Part shown: in pieces, positions 18,801-27,588 of the stretch | Layout: every line of letters begins with the position of its first letter | Numbering within the stretch: the first letter of the stretch is position 1 | DNA from: UBA1127 sp965116355 | GTDB taxonomy: Bacteria > Chloroflexota > Dehalococcoidia > Lucifugimonadales > UBA1127 | Length of the DNA stretch: 64,000 bases | Reading direction: 5' to 3' | Assembly: GCA_965116355.1 (NCBI GenBank) | Contig: OZ220679.1 | Coordinates: 558,001-622,000, forward strand | Program-made: the position numbers and the translations under genes | The notes under the pieces: generated by a model | The model's database searches: none | What the model saw: only the letters and a program-made list of their open reading frames with translations | Told to the model about the DNA's origin: nothing

Positions 18801-19326
18801 CTGTGGGCACCGGCGTTGGGGTGGCTGTGGGCGTCGGCGTCGACGTGGGTGTGGGATCCGGCGTCGGCGTGGGTGTGGGATCCGGTGGCGAGGTGCAACT
18901 GTATACCGATGCCAGCTCTGTGGAGGACAGGAGACCGTTCAGGTAGTCGTAGTACGCCTGATCCGATTCTGTAGGGTCGATCTGCCCGTTGCCGTTGAAG
19001 TCGTACTCTTCGCAGAGGGCTCCCCAGCTCTTTCCCGACACGGGTTGGGCTTCGGCCAAATAGAGCCTGGCAACCCTTGCCGCCAGTGCCTGGTCAATAT
19101 CCCTCGCCACATGGTCCGCCGCGGCCTGGAGGAACTCCGCCTCGTCAATGACGCCGTTCTCATTGGCGTCATACGCCTCAAGGGCTTGGGAATCCGCCGA
19201 GTCCTGCGCAAACACGGGGGCCAGGGCCAGCGCAAGGACCAGGGTGCCCAGGAAGAGGGCGGCGGTGGCCAACCCCTTGACCACGTTCGCCTCGTGTCGC
19301 CGAATGGCGTCAACAGGCCATCCCAT
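15802..19326 (-). CDS. Secreted Calx-beta protein with C-terminal metzincin-like protease domain
   Basis: ATG 19326 is preceded by AGGAGGG; the frame upstream to 19446 has no such site. The 1174 residues contain a signal peptide ending near APVFAQ, then two EF-hand-like calcium loops (DANENGVID and DFNGNGQID). A TPTPTP linker near 150-190 and an Fn3-like domain follow, then about three Calx-beta-like domains with acidic loops and an Fn3-like region. The C-terminal domain contains HEFGHALGIGY (His-1111) and a Met-turn SVMSY about 30 residues on, the layout of metzincin zinc proteases. The usual third zinc ligand at position 11 of the motif is Tyr rather than His or Asp, so another residue (perhaps from HHPH just downstream) may serve, or the enzyme may be altered. 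It is first in a three-gene operon of exported proteins. A role in degrading or processing surface or environmental protein is inference. Confidence 0.85.
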   Translation of the reverse strand: MGWPVDAIRRHEANVVKGLATAALFLGTLVLALALAPVFAQDSADSQALEAYDANENGVIDEAEFLQAAADHVARDIDQALAARVARLYLAEAQPVSGKSWGALCEEYDFNGNGQIDPTESDQAYYDYLNGLLSSTELASVYSCTSPPDPTPTPTPDPTPTSTPTPTATPTPVPTATPTPVPPGPTPAPLAPAPENLRLRFWGFGSVTIEWDEVHADAVYQVTKRVGGTGNFTTQGTDGSGERKLVPISSTDRQTHCANNAKTVKVELRVKAKGDGSPHSTTFGPAASLTIDLPCKLVAEVQAADADITEGATAEFIFTVDPAPLLAHNEARLTISHQLPTGSCVPNNDDVPTQVTLTGTSGRYTLRIPTTDTADEPNGSLTVTITAFTFSPGLQTEGLAGTADDTIGRFVIGDANSATVAITDNDLTPTVKFGAAAYEVAEGATATIGVSLSNPSHQALAIPVSVTAGTAEASDYTVSSLPSAGLAFSACTTPTPATFTIQTHADADRDDETVNLGIGTLPTGVLKGTPGAATLTIKEPKDERLRVRFSASTYTVTEGSEIDIGVQLSGTHTSALRIPVTVANGTAESVDYTISGLSAGQVQVNIPAGQRSTSFAFTAKRDTVSDDGETVNLGFGTLPAAVAAGNPRTAVVTIRERFDLDVIPLPERRARLVWQPTSLGARYVVEYQAAGGGWTAASTHTTPSLTGTLREFSLDSIVDGKGLGHDPFAYEFRVRAQESGRPDRLSAPVVVRDSPILSINGHSLGRGVNSGKAVVKWAEVPDAEGYTVRWRRMAGYNGHPHAHYGWRPQAIAVGAKWFESPDLPASTRQYTITGLTGPGHASGQVYAVQLTYKTDEELSKSDGFSAREFYVWSSTRAAGAGAHGGEWIAGFPLNQWLSDRTYSYAFCEDTFPGDAERKEAWRKLIRHAASQWDLATDGWITTAENDLDCVGYPAKFIDEVTQDTLDTIHDEDIQIPEEPIKEVRKHIQALLVGLDVSGVAGLRGEDAKVNEVWMIDDTTTRFAGTGLPFVVFQEVSKKVGQGWCDNPCASTSRTPIDGKLVITTDIVLRRSKYENASLILPGADDVADRGEVPFNSCSLGGVSGVYKTMVHEFGHALGIGYGKTGPPGDEQGIHHPHMRDSVMSYSRRVEYSCSPNPLDILAIFALYQSQQRGS

Positions 19327-20235
19327 GCTCCCTCCTACCACGGCACGACCTTGTTGCGGGCATGCTTGGTCGCACCGATTCGCCAGAATGATGACCTGAC
19401 AGCACGGCGCACATGCTTGATGCCGGACCGCGAGGCCTTCTAACAAAAGGGATTCTGCAAGCCGCGTGTTAGACCGTCGTAAGTCGAAGGCGCGAAACCC
19501 GTGAGGTTTTATTAGAGTTTTCGAGAAGAATCCGCACGAGACGCGTCAGGCCGCCGCTAAAGCTGGTGCCACCTACGCCAGGTGGGCACCGTTCCACGAC
19601 GACTCGACGGAGCCTAGCGCGGGGAAAGAGCCACTTCGAGGAGAACCCGACGACAGCACCGGGGCGGCCCCAACGCGCAGGGACCGGAGCTGGGCGCGGC
19701 CTTCATGATCAACTACGCCTTGCACCGCAACTATTTCCCGATCTGGACGATGGAGCGGGCGCACTAGCGGACGGTGGAACCGTTGGCGCCTCCCGGTTGT
19801 CCTCCAAGGTTGCGGTGTCGATGCGGAAGGTCTCGCGGATAGTGTCCGCCGCGGCACGACCTTCGCCAAGCCCAACCGGGCACCGCAGAGCTGCGCTGGG
19901 CGGTCCCGCGACATGGGAATGGCTGACGGTGGAGGCTGGGTGGGCCGGAGCGTCCGCTTTGGACAGGCGGAACGGCGGCTTCGATGCTGCCTTCACCGCA
20001 CCTCCGCTACGTCGCCGGCGCATACTCGCAGGAACGAACCTGCGCCAATTACTGTTGGGCTGTTCCCATTGGGTGGCCCGACAGGGGCGAAAGTCCGCAG
20101 AGCGATCCCCCACCCTTGCCCGCCTTCCCTGCGCATCAGACCGTAACGCCACCGGGAAGGGGTGTGCTAGACTCCGCCTGCTTACTGGTTTCAGCCGTGA
20201 AGCGTCCTGCAGCAGGCAACCCAGGAGGTGAAGAC
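19327..20235. other. Intergenic region between divergent genes
   Basis: No complete gene was found in ~900 bases. It must hold the promoters for the minus-strand exported operon and the plus-strand gluzincin gene, but no clear -35/-10 pair stood out. A plus-strand segment at 19681-19767 reads like a real protein end (LGAAFMINYALHRNYF, stop TAG 19765) with no start or flanking homologous sequence, so it looks like a gene fragment. The minus strand opposite 19790-19930 also stays open without a usable start. Confidence 0.3.
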
Positions 20236-22701
20236 CTGCATAGGCGAAACCGCTCCCCTTCATACGTCTCCGCGAGCCTCCTTCCGGTGGTTCTCGCCGC
20301 GACCGTGGCCGGGCTGTGGGCCGCCTGCACCATGACGGCGGAGTCCCCTGCCGACCCGCTTCCGGCGCGGACACCAACCGTCACCCCCGCGCCGCCCCCT
20401 TCCCCCACACTCACGCCCACGGCGGCGCCCCCGGCCACGCCAACGCCCACCGCCGTCCCCACCCCCGCGCCGACGCCCACGCCCGTGCCTCCGCTGCGCC
20501 GCTACGAGGGCGGCCCCCAACTGGCGGCCGCCTCGCCAGCGGTAGCGTGGGCAATCGCCGACCTCCCCTGGGTGCGCGGCGGGGCCTCCGCCGCCGAAAC
20601 GGAGCGCGTCGAACGCCTGATAGCGACCGCCACTAGCGACCCGGAGCTCACAACCGCCCTCCTCGCCATGGAGGTGGTGCAAGCCGAGCCAAGGGGCGCC
20701 GATGCCGATACGGCCGACGGGCTGCTCCTGCTGGCCGCGCAGGCCCCGGACGCAGCGCGCAGCATCGCCTCCCTTGGATGGGCCCGGGGCGCCCTGACGC
20801 GGCAGGAGGGACGCGTCTTGGACCACCTCCTCACGGTGGCGCGATTGAATGCCCATGCCGGAAGCACGCTGGCGTCTTACCCCTGGGTGCGGGACGGCGT
20901 CACGGACACGGAGGAGGGGGTCATCCGAAGGGTGGCCGGCATCCGGGACCCCGGAATCGCCGAGCTCGTGGCCACGCTGCCCTGGCTCGTGGACGGCGTC
21001 GCCGAGCACACGGCGTCGTCCCTGGGCACCCTGGCGTTCCTCGCCTACACGCACCCGGACGCCCCCGCGGCCATCGCGTCCCTCGGGTGGGTGCGGGACG
21101 GGGTGACGGCGGCGGAGACCGCGGTGCTCGAGCGGCTGTCGGCCATCGCGCTGGGGGGTGGGGACCTAGTCGCAACCGTGCTCTCCCTTGGGTGGATACA
21201 GGACGGCGTCGACGCCACCGAAGAAGAGGCGCTGCGCCGCATGCGCGTGGCGCTGCGCTTTGGGTATGAGTTTCCGGGCTGGCAGCCGGCCACGGTCTTC
21301 CGCGCCCTCCCGTGGCTCAAGGACGGCATCACCCCTGAAAAGGTGGACGCGCTGGAGGCCCTGTGGCGCCTCGACCGGCGCGACCCGTCGGCCGCCCATC
21401 GCATCATCGGCATGCCATTCTTGGAGACCTTCTCGCCGATGGACGCCGTGGGATTGCAGGGCATGAGCACCTGGTTCAGCCAGGAATTCGTGAACACCGT
21501 CCTCGACCACCCGAGGCTGCGGGACGGCATCACGGACGAAGACGTTCCGCTGGCCCTCGCGGGGGCGCTGCTCTCCGTTGGACACCCGGAGCGCATTCCC
21601 TTCCTCCTGGACCCGACCCAGGGGACCGTGGAACGCCGCGTGATCACGACGCCGCTGGCCGGCGAGATTGCCTTGGCGATCATTCGCACGCGGCCGGGCG
21701 CCGCAGGGGGCATGGACTCCCTGGAAAGCGCCGTGCGGAGCGCGGAAGCCTTGGTGGGGGCGCCCTTCCCCGCGAGAGCCGTCGTGCTGCTCTATGAAGA
21801 ACGCGCGCCAGGGTCCGGCAGAGGGGGGCACTTGGGGCCGTTCATGATCCTCTCCCCGGACCGCGACGTGCCCGACGTCGCCGGGCTGAGGCGCACGGCC
21901 GGCAGCATCATCGCCCATGAGGTCGCGCACTACTACTGGAACTACAACGAGGCCTGGGTCGATGAGGGCGCGGCGGAGTTCATGGCGTCGGAGTACGACC
22001 ACCGCCGGAACGGCAGGCCGCGCTTCGTCTGGGGCCACCCCTGTCCCTATGGCGGCGCGATCGCCGAGCTGGACTTCTCCATCGACAGCGAGTACGGCTG
22101 CCGCTACAACCTGGGGTCGCGGCTCTTCATGGACCTGTTTCGGAGCCTGGGTGAAGACCGGTTCCGGGAGGGCTTCCGCGCCCTGTACCTGGCGTCGGAG
22201 GACGAGGGGGTCAGCCTCGGCGCGCGGCAAATTGAGGAGGCCTTCGGCGGGACGGCAGTCGTGCGGGCGGTCGTCGCGCGGTGGTATCACGGCTCGGCCC
22301 CGTACGACCTCTCCCACCTGGACTCGGACCCGGTCGACCCCGCTCTGCCGACCATCGCTGGACGGATCACCGGCGCCTACGTCACCCCGGACGGCCGGGG
22401 CGAAGCTGCGCACACACTGGCTGCCGGGACGTACACCCGCCTGGAGCTCGTGCTGGAGTTCGCCTACAGGGTGGACGAGGCGGCCAAGACGCTCGAGCTC
22501 GAGGTCGTCGAGTTCTATGAAGACGGGTTCGCCTTCTTCCGCCAGACACTCACCCTCGAGGCGCGTCCGCACAGCGACGCGTCGACCGCCAGGCTCTTCG
22601 TCGGGACGGGCGGGGACAACCCGGCCCTCGGCGCCTACTACGTGTACGTCTACGACGGCGAGCGAAAGGTGGCGGAAGTCCGGTATGCAGTCTCGGCCTA
22701 G
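20236..22701 (+). CDS. Gluzincin-type metallopeptidase lipoprotein with helical repeats
   Basis: A perfect AGGAGGTG at 20223-20230 points to CTG 20236 as start; the in-frame GTG 20197 has no such site. From CTG the product is 821 residues. It has a basic start, a lipoprotein signal ending in AGLWAAC, and a Pro/Thr linker. About eight ~45-residue helical repeats follow, built on the motif LPWVRDGVT..E and its variants SLGWVRDGV, LPWLKDGIT and HPRLRDGIT. The catalytic domain contains HEVAHYYW (His-561, Glu-562, His-565), then AWVDEGAAEF, where Glu-577 is the likely third zinc ligand, as in MA-clan gluzincins. A C-terminal beta domain closes it. It is expected to act outside the membrane as a zinc protease. 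The helical repeats are probably a binding or regulatory scaffold. Protease class is well supported; the substrate is unknown. Confidence 0.85.
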   Translation: MHRRNRSPSYVSASLLPVVLAATVAGLWAACTMTAESPADPLPARTPTVTPAPPPSPTLTPTAAPPATPTPTAVPTPAPTPTPVPPLRRYEGGPQLAAASPAVAWAIADLPWVRGGASAAETERVERLIATATSDPELTTALLAMEVVQAEPRGADADTADGLLLLAAQAPDAARSIASLGWARGALTRQEGRVLDHLLTVARLNAHAGSTLASYPWVRDGVTDTEEGVIRRVAGIRDPGIAELVATLPWLVDGVAEHTASSLGTLAFLAYTHPDAPAAIASLGWVRDGVTAAETAVLERLSAIALGGGDLVATVLSLGWIQDGVDATEEEALRRMRVALRFGYEFPGWQPATVFRALPWLKDGITPEKVDALEALWRLDRRDPSAAHRIIGMPFLETFSPMDAVGLQGMSTWFSQEFVNTVLDHPRLRDGITDEDVPLALAGALLSVGHPERIPFLLDPTQGTVERRVITTPLAGEIALAIIRTRPGAAGGMDSLESAVRSAEALVGAPFPARAVVLLYEERAPGSGRGGHLGPFMILSPDRDVPDVAGLRRTAGSIIAHEVAHYYWNYNEAWVDEGAAEFMASEYDHRRNGRPRFVWGHPCPYGGAIAELDFSIDSEYGCRYNLGSRLFMDLFRSLGEDRFREGFRALYLASEDEGVSLGARQIEEAFGGTAVVRAVVARWYHGSAPYDLSHLDSDPVDPALPTIAGRITGAYVTPDGRGEAAHTLAAGTYTRLELVLEFAYRVDEAAKTLELEVVEFYEDGFAFFRQTLTLEARPHSDASTARLFVGTGGDNPALGAYYVYVYDGERKVAEVRYAVSA

Positions 22702-23041
22702 TTCCCACCCCGTTTGGCGTCCCTTCAGGCGCCCACAGACTCCCAGTGTGCCGAGCCCGGCTCGCCGCTGGCGGTACCCGTGCCCCCACCGCGACCTCCG
22801 CGAGGCTCTCGCCCTCCCCAAGCCCGGGGTGCCCTGCGGCGCGCGTGGGCACGGGTCATCGTCACCCAAGGACCGCGGAGACCGTGATGTCATGGCCAGA
22901 ACCCGGGGACCGCGCCGTCCCATCAAGGCCCACGGGGCCGTTTCCGCATCTCGGCCCCCCAAGGTGTCGAGCGCCTCTGCGAACCCACAGAGTGGCCGCG
23001 CGACCTGCTTGGCGTGGTCACCACGGCGGCCCCGCCCGTTG

Positions 23042-23066
23042 CCCAGGTTGGCCCTTCCAACCTGGG
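23042..23066. other. Perfect 10-bp inverted repeat
   Basis: CCCAGGTTGG, a five-base loop CCCTT, and CCAACCTGGG form a perfect hairpin. No T-run follows on either strand, so it is not an obvious terminator. It could be an operator or part of a small RNA. Confidence 0.45.
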
Positions 23067-23292
23067 TCCTCATGCCCGCTCACCGCGACGCCGGCCTCCA
23101 AGTCGCAACTCCGTCTCGGAGAATGCGGCGACCAATGGCTACCGCATCCCGGCGCGTTTGGCCCCGATACGCACGCCCTGGCGCGTCGCCGATCCAAGTT
23201 AGACGAGCCCCTCTCCCATTCTCGATGGAAGCGCCTACTCTCGTGCACGGGTATGGCATCCTGCGAAATGCCTTCCTCCCGGGACGATGCGG

Positions 23293-23347
23293 GCGAGGCA
23301 ATTTGAATGACTGCATCAAGTACTCGTGGGCCGCAGCGTTATAGAGG
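23293..23347. repeat. Short conserved element, copy B (matches 7526-7580)
   Basis: See copy A. It shares the exact 17-base block GCGAGGCAATTTGAATG and ends a plus-strand frame with the same final residues followed by TAG at 23342-23344. It lies upstream of no gene, in a 900-base non-coding stretch. Confidence 0.55.
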
Positions 23348-23626
23348 TGCGAACGAGGGATGGTGAAAGGCCTTAGCTAGTGGACTCTCCTTAATTCGAA
23401 TCTTCCCTGGCCCATCGAACTTGACGAAATCAAGAACCATCGCTTTGGCGCTCGGCCTAAACCTCTAGGCGGAGTCCCGCTCCGACCTCATACATGGCAG
23501 CCATTCTCAATAGGGACTTCCCGTAGGTGGAGTGGAGTCTGGCAAAGTGGTCCGCCCCTGGGCATGATCCTTGAAGCCGGCTCCCGACGTCCCGTCGCCC
23601 CGTGGGAGCTGTTCCCCAACAGCCAC

Positions 23627-25837
23627 TCAGCGATTGAGTTGTTCCAAATGGTGCACCGCGGGATTGTCCGGATGAGGCATGATGTCTCGGGAACGTTCGA
23701 AGAACGCGACTGCTTCATTCGAGTATCCCTGCCGCCAGCGCACCATGCCCATGTTGTTGTACAACGTGGACTCCCCCTGTTTCGTGACCGCGGCGTCGCG
23801 AAGGGTCTCCGCCACCTCCAGCATCGCCATCGCCTGTTCCAGCTGCTCCTCGTTGCCGAACTTGGCGAGGACCGACGCCATGCCGTTGAGTCCGTAGTAG
23901 TCCTGTTCTGCGAGCTCGCGATGCGGGGCCGTGCGCTCCACCAGTTCAGGGATGCCACTGAGGAGCGCGAAGCCCAGGTACTGCGCGTAGTCGATGACCC
24001 GGTGATTGCGGGAGACGAGCTCCCAGCCGTTGTGGTACACCTCCTCGAAAAGGCTGGAAAAGTACCCTTCGGCCGCTTCCGTCGGGCGGAGTTGAATGGT
24101 GTCACCCTCATCCATCCCCTCGAGCACCTCTCGCAGAAAGCCGTAGTCGCGGACGATTCTCCCATGGGTGACCTTGTGCGACCTGTACGAATGGAAAACG
24201 GGGCGCTCGGTCTCCGAAATGAACGCCCTTAGCGTCTGCTTCTGCATCTCCAGAGTAGTGCGCGGGATGTTGGGGTAGAGGTTGCCCGGGAATGCGATGC
24301 CATGCATCTCCACGTGGCGCACGTCTGGTCGCCGCCCTTCTACGAAGTGGTGGTAGGCCAAGGGCAGCGTGATCTCGTCGCCCGAGGTCAATAGAACGGC
24401 CTCCTGCGGAAGGACTTCGAACACCATATCCGCGTAGCGATCGGCGAAATCGGACCCGGCGCGATTGTTGACCTCCCAATGGCTTGACAGCGACCAACCG
24501 ACCATGGCAATCCCTAGGGCGGCTGAGGCCGCCATCAGCAGGTGTGGGCGTTGAATCGCAGGCCATGGGAGGCGGCGCGCGGCCCAAGACGCAGTGTGGT
24601 TCAGCCCCATCGCCAGCCAGATTCCCAGCAGCCCGTAACAGATCAGCGGGTAGGGACGGAACACTTGCACGTGGAAGAAGTCAAAGTCGAAGCCGAGCAG
24701 CCACACCAGCAGGATGCTCGACCCGACGAAGGCCGCCGGTCCTGCCAGCCGCCCGACCCAATCGAGGGTCTCGTCGAGATGCACTGGACCGCGTCTCCGC
24801 AACGGTGGGCGGGCCAGCAGCGCGGCAAGTCCCACCAGCGCGAGCAGGAATCCCGGCACCGTCAGCTGCCATACGATATCCCCCGCAAACCAACCGAGGA
24901 ATTGGAACTTGTCCCACCACCCCGCGGACACGCTGGTGTCAACTCCTGAGTATGCCTGCCTGGTGATGTGCGCGACGACGTCGCCCGGGGTGCGCAGCGG
25001 TCCAGCGAAGCTGAATGTCGGCTCCCTCAGGGAGTGCCACACCATCCAGGCGTACGGCGGGACTACCCCGAGCAAGAAGACCCCCGCCAGTCTCACCGAC
25101 CTCTTCAACAAGTCCCGCCAGACCGGTGCGATGGCCAGGAGGAGGCCAGGCGAGGCCAACACCATCAGCGGCCAGTGGTTCGCCAGGCTGATCCCATAGA
25201 GGAACGCTGCGGCGGCCCACGCGCGCCCGTCGCCGCGGTTCCGCCGCAGGTGCAGCAGAAGGGCGAAGACGCCGAAGAAACAGAGCGCGTTCAGGGTGTA
25301 GACCTCGGTGATGATCGACTGGGCCCAGAAATGTTCCGATGTGGCCAGCAGCCATGCTCCCATGAGGGCCGCGACCGCCCCAGCTCCCAGCAGCCTCGCG
25401 CACACGTAGACCGCCCCGCACGCCAAGGCGCCGAAAATACCGCTAAGCAGATGCCCCAAGAGGACGGTGGACCCCCAAGGGAGCTTGAGAAAGAGATTCA
25501 GGACCAGCGTATGGACCGGATAGCCGGGAGGATGACCGATGCCCAAGAACTTGCCTACGATCAGGAACCAGCCGTCGTCCTCCAGCACGACCGTACGAGG
25601 CATCGTACATGCGAAGAGCAGCAGCGGCCCGGCAACGGCGGCGATCACGGCAGGGGCATCGGCCCTGCAGACAGGCAAAACCCTCTTGCGAAGGCCCTCC
25701 AAGCGGCCAAGTGAGAAAGCGCCTGGCTCCGGTTGAGGGCCGGCGCCTCCCTCTCCACCGGCCCCAGTGGTTCCCCCTGCCACTGCCGCCCGCCACGCCC
25801 TCGCCGTGCTGGTGTTACCGCCCCAGTTCAGACGCAT
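23627..25837 (-). CDS. DUF2723 membrane glycosyltransferase (GT-C, PMT-like) with TPR tail
   Basis: The product has about 736 residues from ATG 25837; the frame stays open to 25912 and no strong ribosome-binding site decides the start. The N-terminal half is polytopic and shows the DUF2723 signature: an acidic DDGWF after the first membrane helix, then KFLGIGHPPGYPVHTLVLN, GHLLSGIFGALACGAVY, and YGISLANHWPLMVLASPG. DUF2723 proteins are related to GT-C O-mannosyltransferases such as TMEM260. The soluble C-terminal half ends in TPR-like helices (LYNNMGMVRWRQGYSNEAVAFFERS). The next gene upstream on this strand encodes a polyprenol-phosphate-mannose synthase, the natural donor maker, so the pair probably glycosylates exported, Thr-rich proteins outside the membrane. 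The acceptor is inference. Confidence 0.87.
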   Translation of the reverse strand: MRLNWGGNTSTARAWRAAVAGGTTGAGGEGGAGPQPEPGAFSLGRLEGLRKRVLPVCRADAPAVIAAVAGPLLLFACTMPRTVVLEDDGWFLIVGKFLGIGHPPGYPVHTLVLNLFLKLPWGSTVLLGHLLSGIFGALACGAVYVCARLLGAGAVAALMGAWLLATSEHFWAQSIITEVYTLNALCFFGVFALLLHLRRNRGDGRAWAAAAFLYGISLANHWPLMVLASPGLLLAIAPVWRDLLKRSVRLAGVFLLGVVPPYAWMVWHSLREPTFSFAGPLRTPGDVVAHITRQAYSGVDTSVSAGWWDKFQFLGWFAGDIVWQLTVPGFLLALVGLAALLARPPLRRRGPVHLDETLDWVGRLAGPAAFVGSSILLVWLLGFDFDFFHVQVFRPYPLICYGLLGIWLAMGLNHTASWAARRLPWPAIQRPHLLMAASAALGIAMVGWSLSSHWEVNNRAGSDFADRYADMVFEVLPQEAVLLTSGDEITLPLAYHHFVEGRRPDVRHVEMHGIAFPGNLYPNIPRTTLEMQKQTLRAFISETERPVFHSYRSHKVTHGRIVRDYGFLREVLEGMDEGDTIQLRPTEAAEGYFSSLFEEVYHNGWELVSRNHRVIDYAQYLGFALLSGIPELVERTAPHRELAEQDYYGLNGMASVLAKFGNEEQLEQAMAMLEVAETLRDAAVTKQGESTLYNNMGMVRWRQGYSNEAVAFFERSRDIMPHPDNPAVHHLEQLNR

Positions 25838-26229
25838 TCTTTTCGACCAAATCCGGGTTCTCCTAAGCACCACGAAATGATCACCAGGTACTGTTTGAAT
25901 CGGGCATCGCAATCGCGGGGCCTTAGCACCCGCACTTCACAGGAGAGGCACCTTCGGCGTTGCCGGAGACCGGAATCGCATCCGGCTGTCGAGGAAGCAG
26001 AATGGTCTTCTTCAGGCACAACCGAGGGAATCGGGACTCGGCGAAAAACCTGGCCCTCCCTACCACCGGAGCATGCCATGTTCGTACCCTTTCTGACCTC
26101 TGGTCCAGAGGGAGTTTGCGTCTGTCGACCGGGATCCGAGCCATTCCGGAAGACCGGCGGACAAACACGTCGTGTTCCGTCCGAGAGTCACTGGGCCACG
26201 GAACGCGAGCCAAGCTGCCGCTGGCAGGG
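25838..26229. other. Spacer between the two glycosylation genes
   Basis: About 390 bases separate the mannose synthase stop from the DUF2723 start on the same strand. No further gene, clear promoter or terminator hairpin was seen, so co-transcription is possible but not shown. Confidence 0.3.
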
Positions 26230-26982
26230 TCAAAAAGTGCGGTGCCGGCGACACCAGCGCAAGGGCAACAGCCTCCATAGCGCCTCCACCACTATGGCCA
26301 GGGACATCTTGGACCTGCCCCTGGAACGATCGATGAAGGTGATCGGGTGCTCGACGATGTTGAATCCCTTTCGTTGACAGGCGTAGGCCATCTCGGCCTG
26401 GAAGGCGAATCCGGTGCACCGGAAGGACGACGTGTCCAGCGTCCGTAATGCATAGGCATGAAATCCCTTGAACCCGGAGGTGACATCCTTCACGGCGAGC
26501 CCCGTAATCGTCCTGATGCCAAGGTTGCCGAAATAGCTCAAGGCCCGCCTCGAAACACTCCAGGACGCATCAACACGCCCCCCCGTGACGTACCTGGAGC
26601 CAACGACCACATCAGCCTCTCGCAACCCAGCAAGGAGCACCGGTATCTCCTCCGGAGGATGCGAGAGGTCTGCGTCCATCTGGAGGACGAAGTCGGCTCC
26701 CTGATTCAATGCCTGAGAAAATCCCCGCAAATAGGCGGTGCCCAGTCCTGCTTTGCGACCGCGCTGGATCAGTTCCAGGCGGTCACCATACCTCCTCGAT
26801 AGTTCCTGGGCCTTTTCCCCCGTTCCGTCGGGTGAGCCATCGTCAACGACGATGATTCGCAAGTTCCTGATGTCCAGCGAAAATATCCGGCGGGTCAATT
26901 CCTCGAGGTTGGAGGCCTCATTGTAGGTGGGTATGACGATGATTACCGCTGGAGGTGATGCCCCGTACCTTTGGGTAGTCAT
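26230..26982 (-). CDS. Polyprenol-phosphate-mannose synthase (DPM1-like GT2)
   Basis: This 250-residue GT2 enzyme has all the family marks in order: VIIVIPTYNEASNLEEL near residue 13, IIVVDDGSPDGTGEKA, the GLGTAYLRGFSQAL substrate loop, the metal-binding QMDADLSHPPEEIP, VVGSRYVTGG, and FIDRSRGRSKMS near the end. It lacks the extra C-terminal membrane domain and so is the soluble, DPM1-type form. It transfers mannose (or a similar sugar) from the GDP-sugar to a polyprenyl phosphate at the inner membrane face. The lipid sugar would then feed GT-C enzymes such as the DUF2723 protein next door. Confidence 0.93.
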   Translation of the reverse strand: MTTQRYGASPPAVIIVIPTYNEASNLEELTRRIFSLDIRNLRIIVVDDGSPDGTGEKAQELSRRYGDRLELIQRGRKAGLGTAYLRGFSQALNQGADFVLQMDADLSHPPEEIPVLLAGLREADVVVGSRYVTGGRVDASWSVSRRALSYFGNLGIRTITGLAVKDVTSGFKGFHAYALRTLDTSSFRCTGFAFQAEMAYACQRKGFNIVEHPITFIDRSRGRSKMSLAIVVEALWRLLPLRWCRRHRTF

Positions 26983-27045
26983 CTCAAATCGCTACGCGTC
27001 GCCATTCGCGCGGTCCTGTGCCTTTCACCTTCGCCGCCGCCACAG

Positions 27046-27420
27046 CTACGCCCCCCAACGGCGGACAAGAAAGTACACTACGAACAGCGTGGCGATTCCC
27101 GTCACGATGGCCGCGACGACCCATAGAGGAAATTCGTCCATTTCCTCGGATGGTGCCGTGACCCCCGGCGCTCGGGTCGCCGTGGGCACAGGTGTGGCCG
27201 TAGGTATCGGTATCGTTACCGTTAGCTCCGGCGTCGGCGTGGCCGGACTCCGGTGTCGGCGTGGGTTCCGGCGTCGGCGTAGATTCCGACATGGCCGCCC
27301 CAGTTGACGTTTGCTGTGGGCCTTCTAGGATCGCTTGGAGGCATCTCCTCGATCCCACGCCCACCATCGGCAGTATGAGCACACCTGCAATGAACGTCCC
27401 GATAGACCATCCCTTCCGGC
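27046..27420 (-). pseudogene. Frameshifted Thr/Pro-linker membrane protein remnant
   Basis: Read on the minus strand, a hydrophobic segment (GTFIAGVLILPMVGVG) is followed by STPTPEPTPTPE. A one-base shift near 27245 leads into ATPTPELTVTIPIPTATP and a convincing membrane anchor, FPLWVVAAIVTGIATLFVVY, ending RRWGA and TAG at 27046. The change of frame in the middle of the same Thr/Pro repeat argues for one broken gene or a base-calling error. No start with a ribosome-binding site was found. Confidence 0.5.
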
Positions 27421-27588
27421 TCCCACCTGTAGTGGCGCATGAGTTAGCCGAGCGACGGCGTGGGCGGCCTGTTTTCCCAATTGCTCTGGACGACATCGCA
27501 GCGCAGAACGTCCGCATTGTCGCGGCGTAGCTGCCCGGACTCTGGCGCTCCCTGCAAGCGTGTGTGAGCGGGGTATCTCCCGTCAGCA

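Larger units (their letters stand above)
22702..23626. other. Long non-coding stretch with hairpin and repeat copy B
   Basis: No gene could be supported between the gluzincin stop and the DUF2723 gene end. The long plus-strand frames here are Arg/Pro/Ala-rich shadows. The stretch contains a perfect inverted repeat at 23042-23066 and the conserved short element at 23293-23347. Confidence 0.4.
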
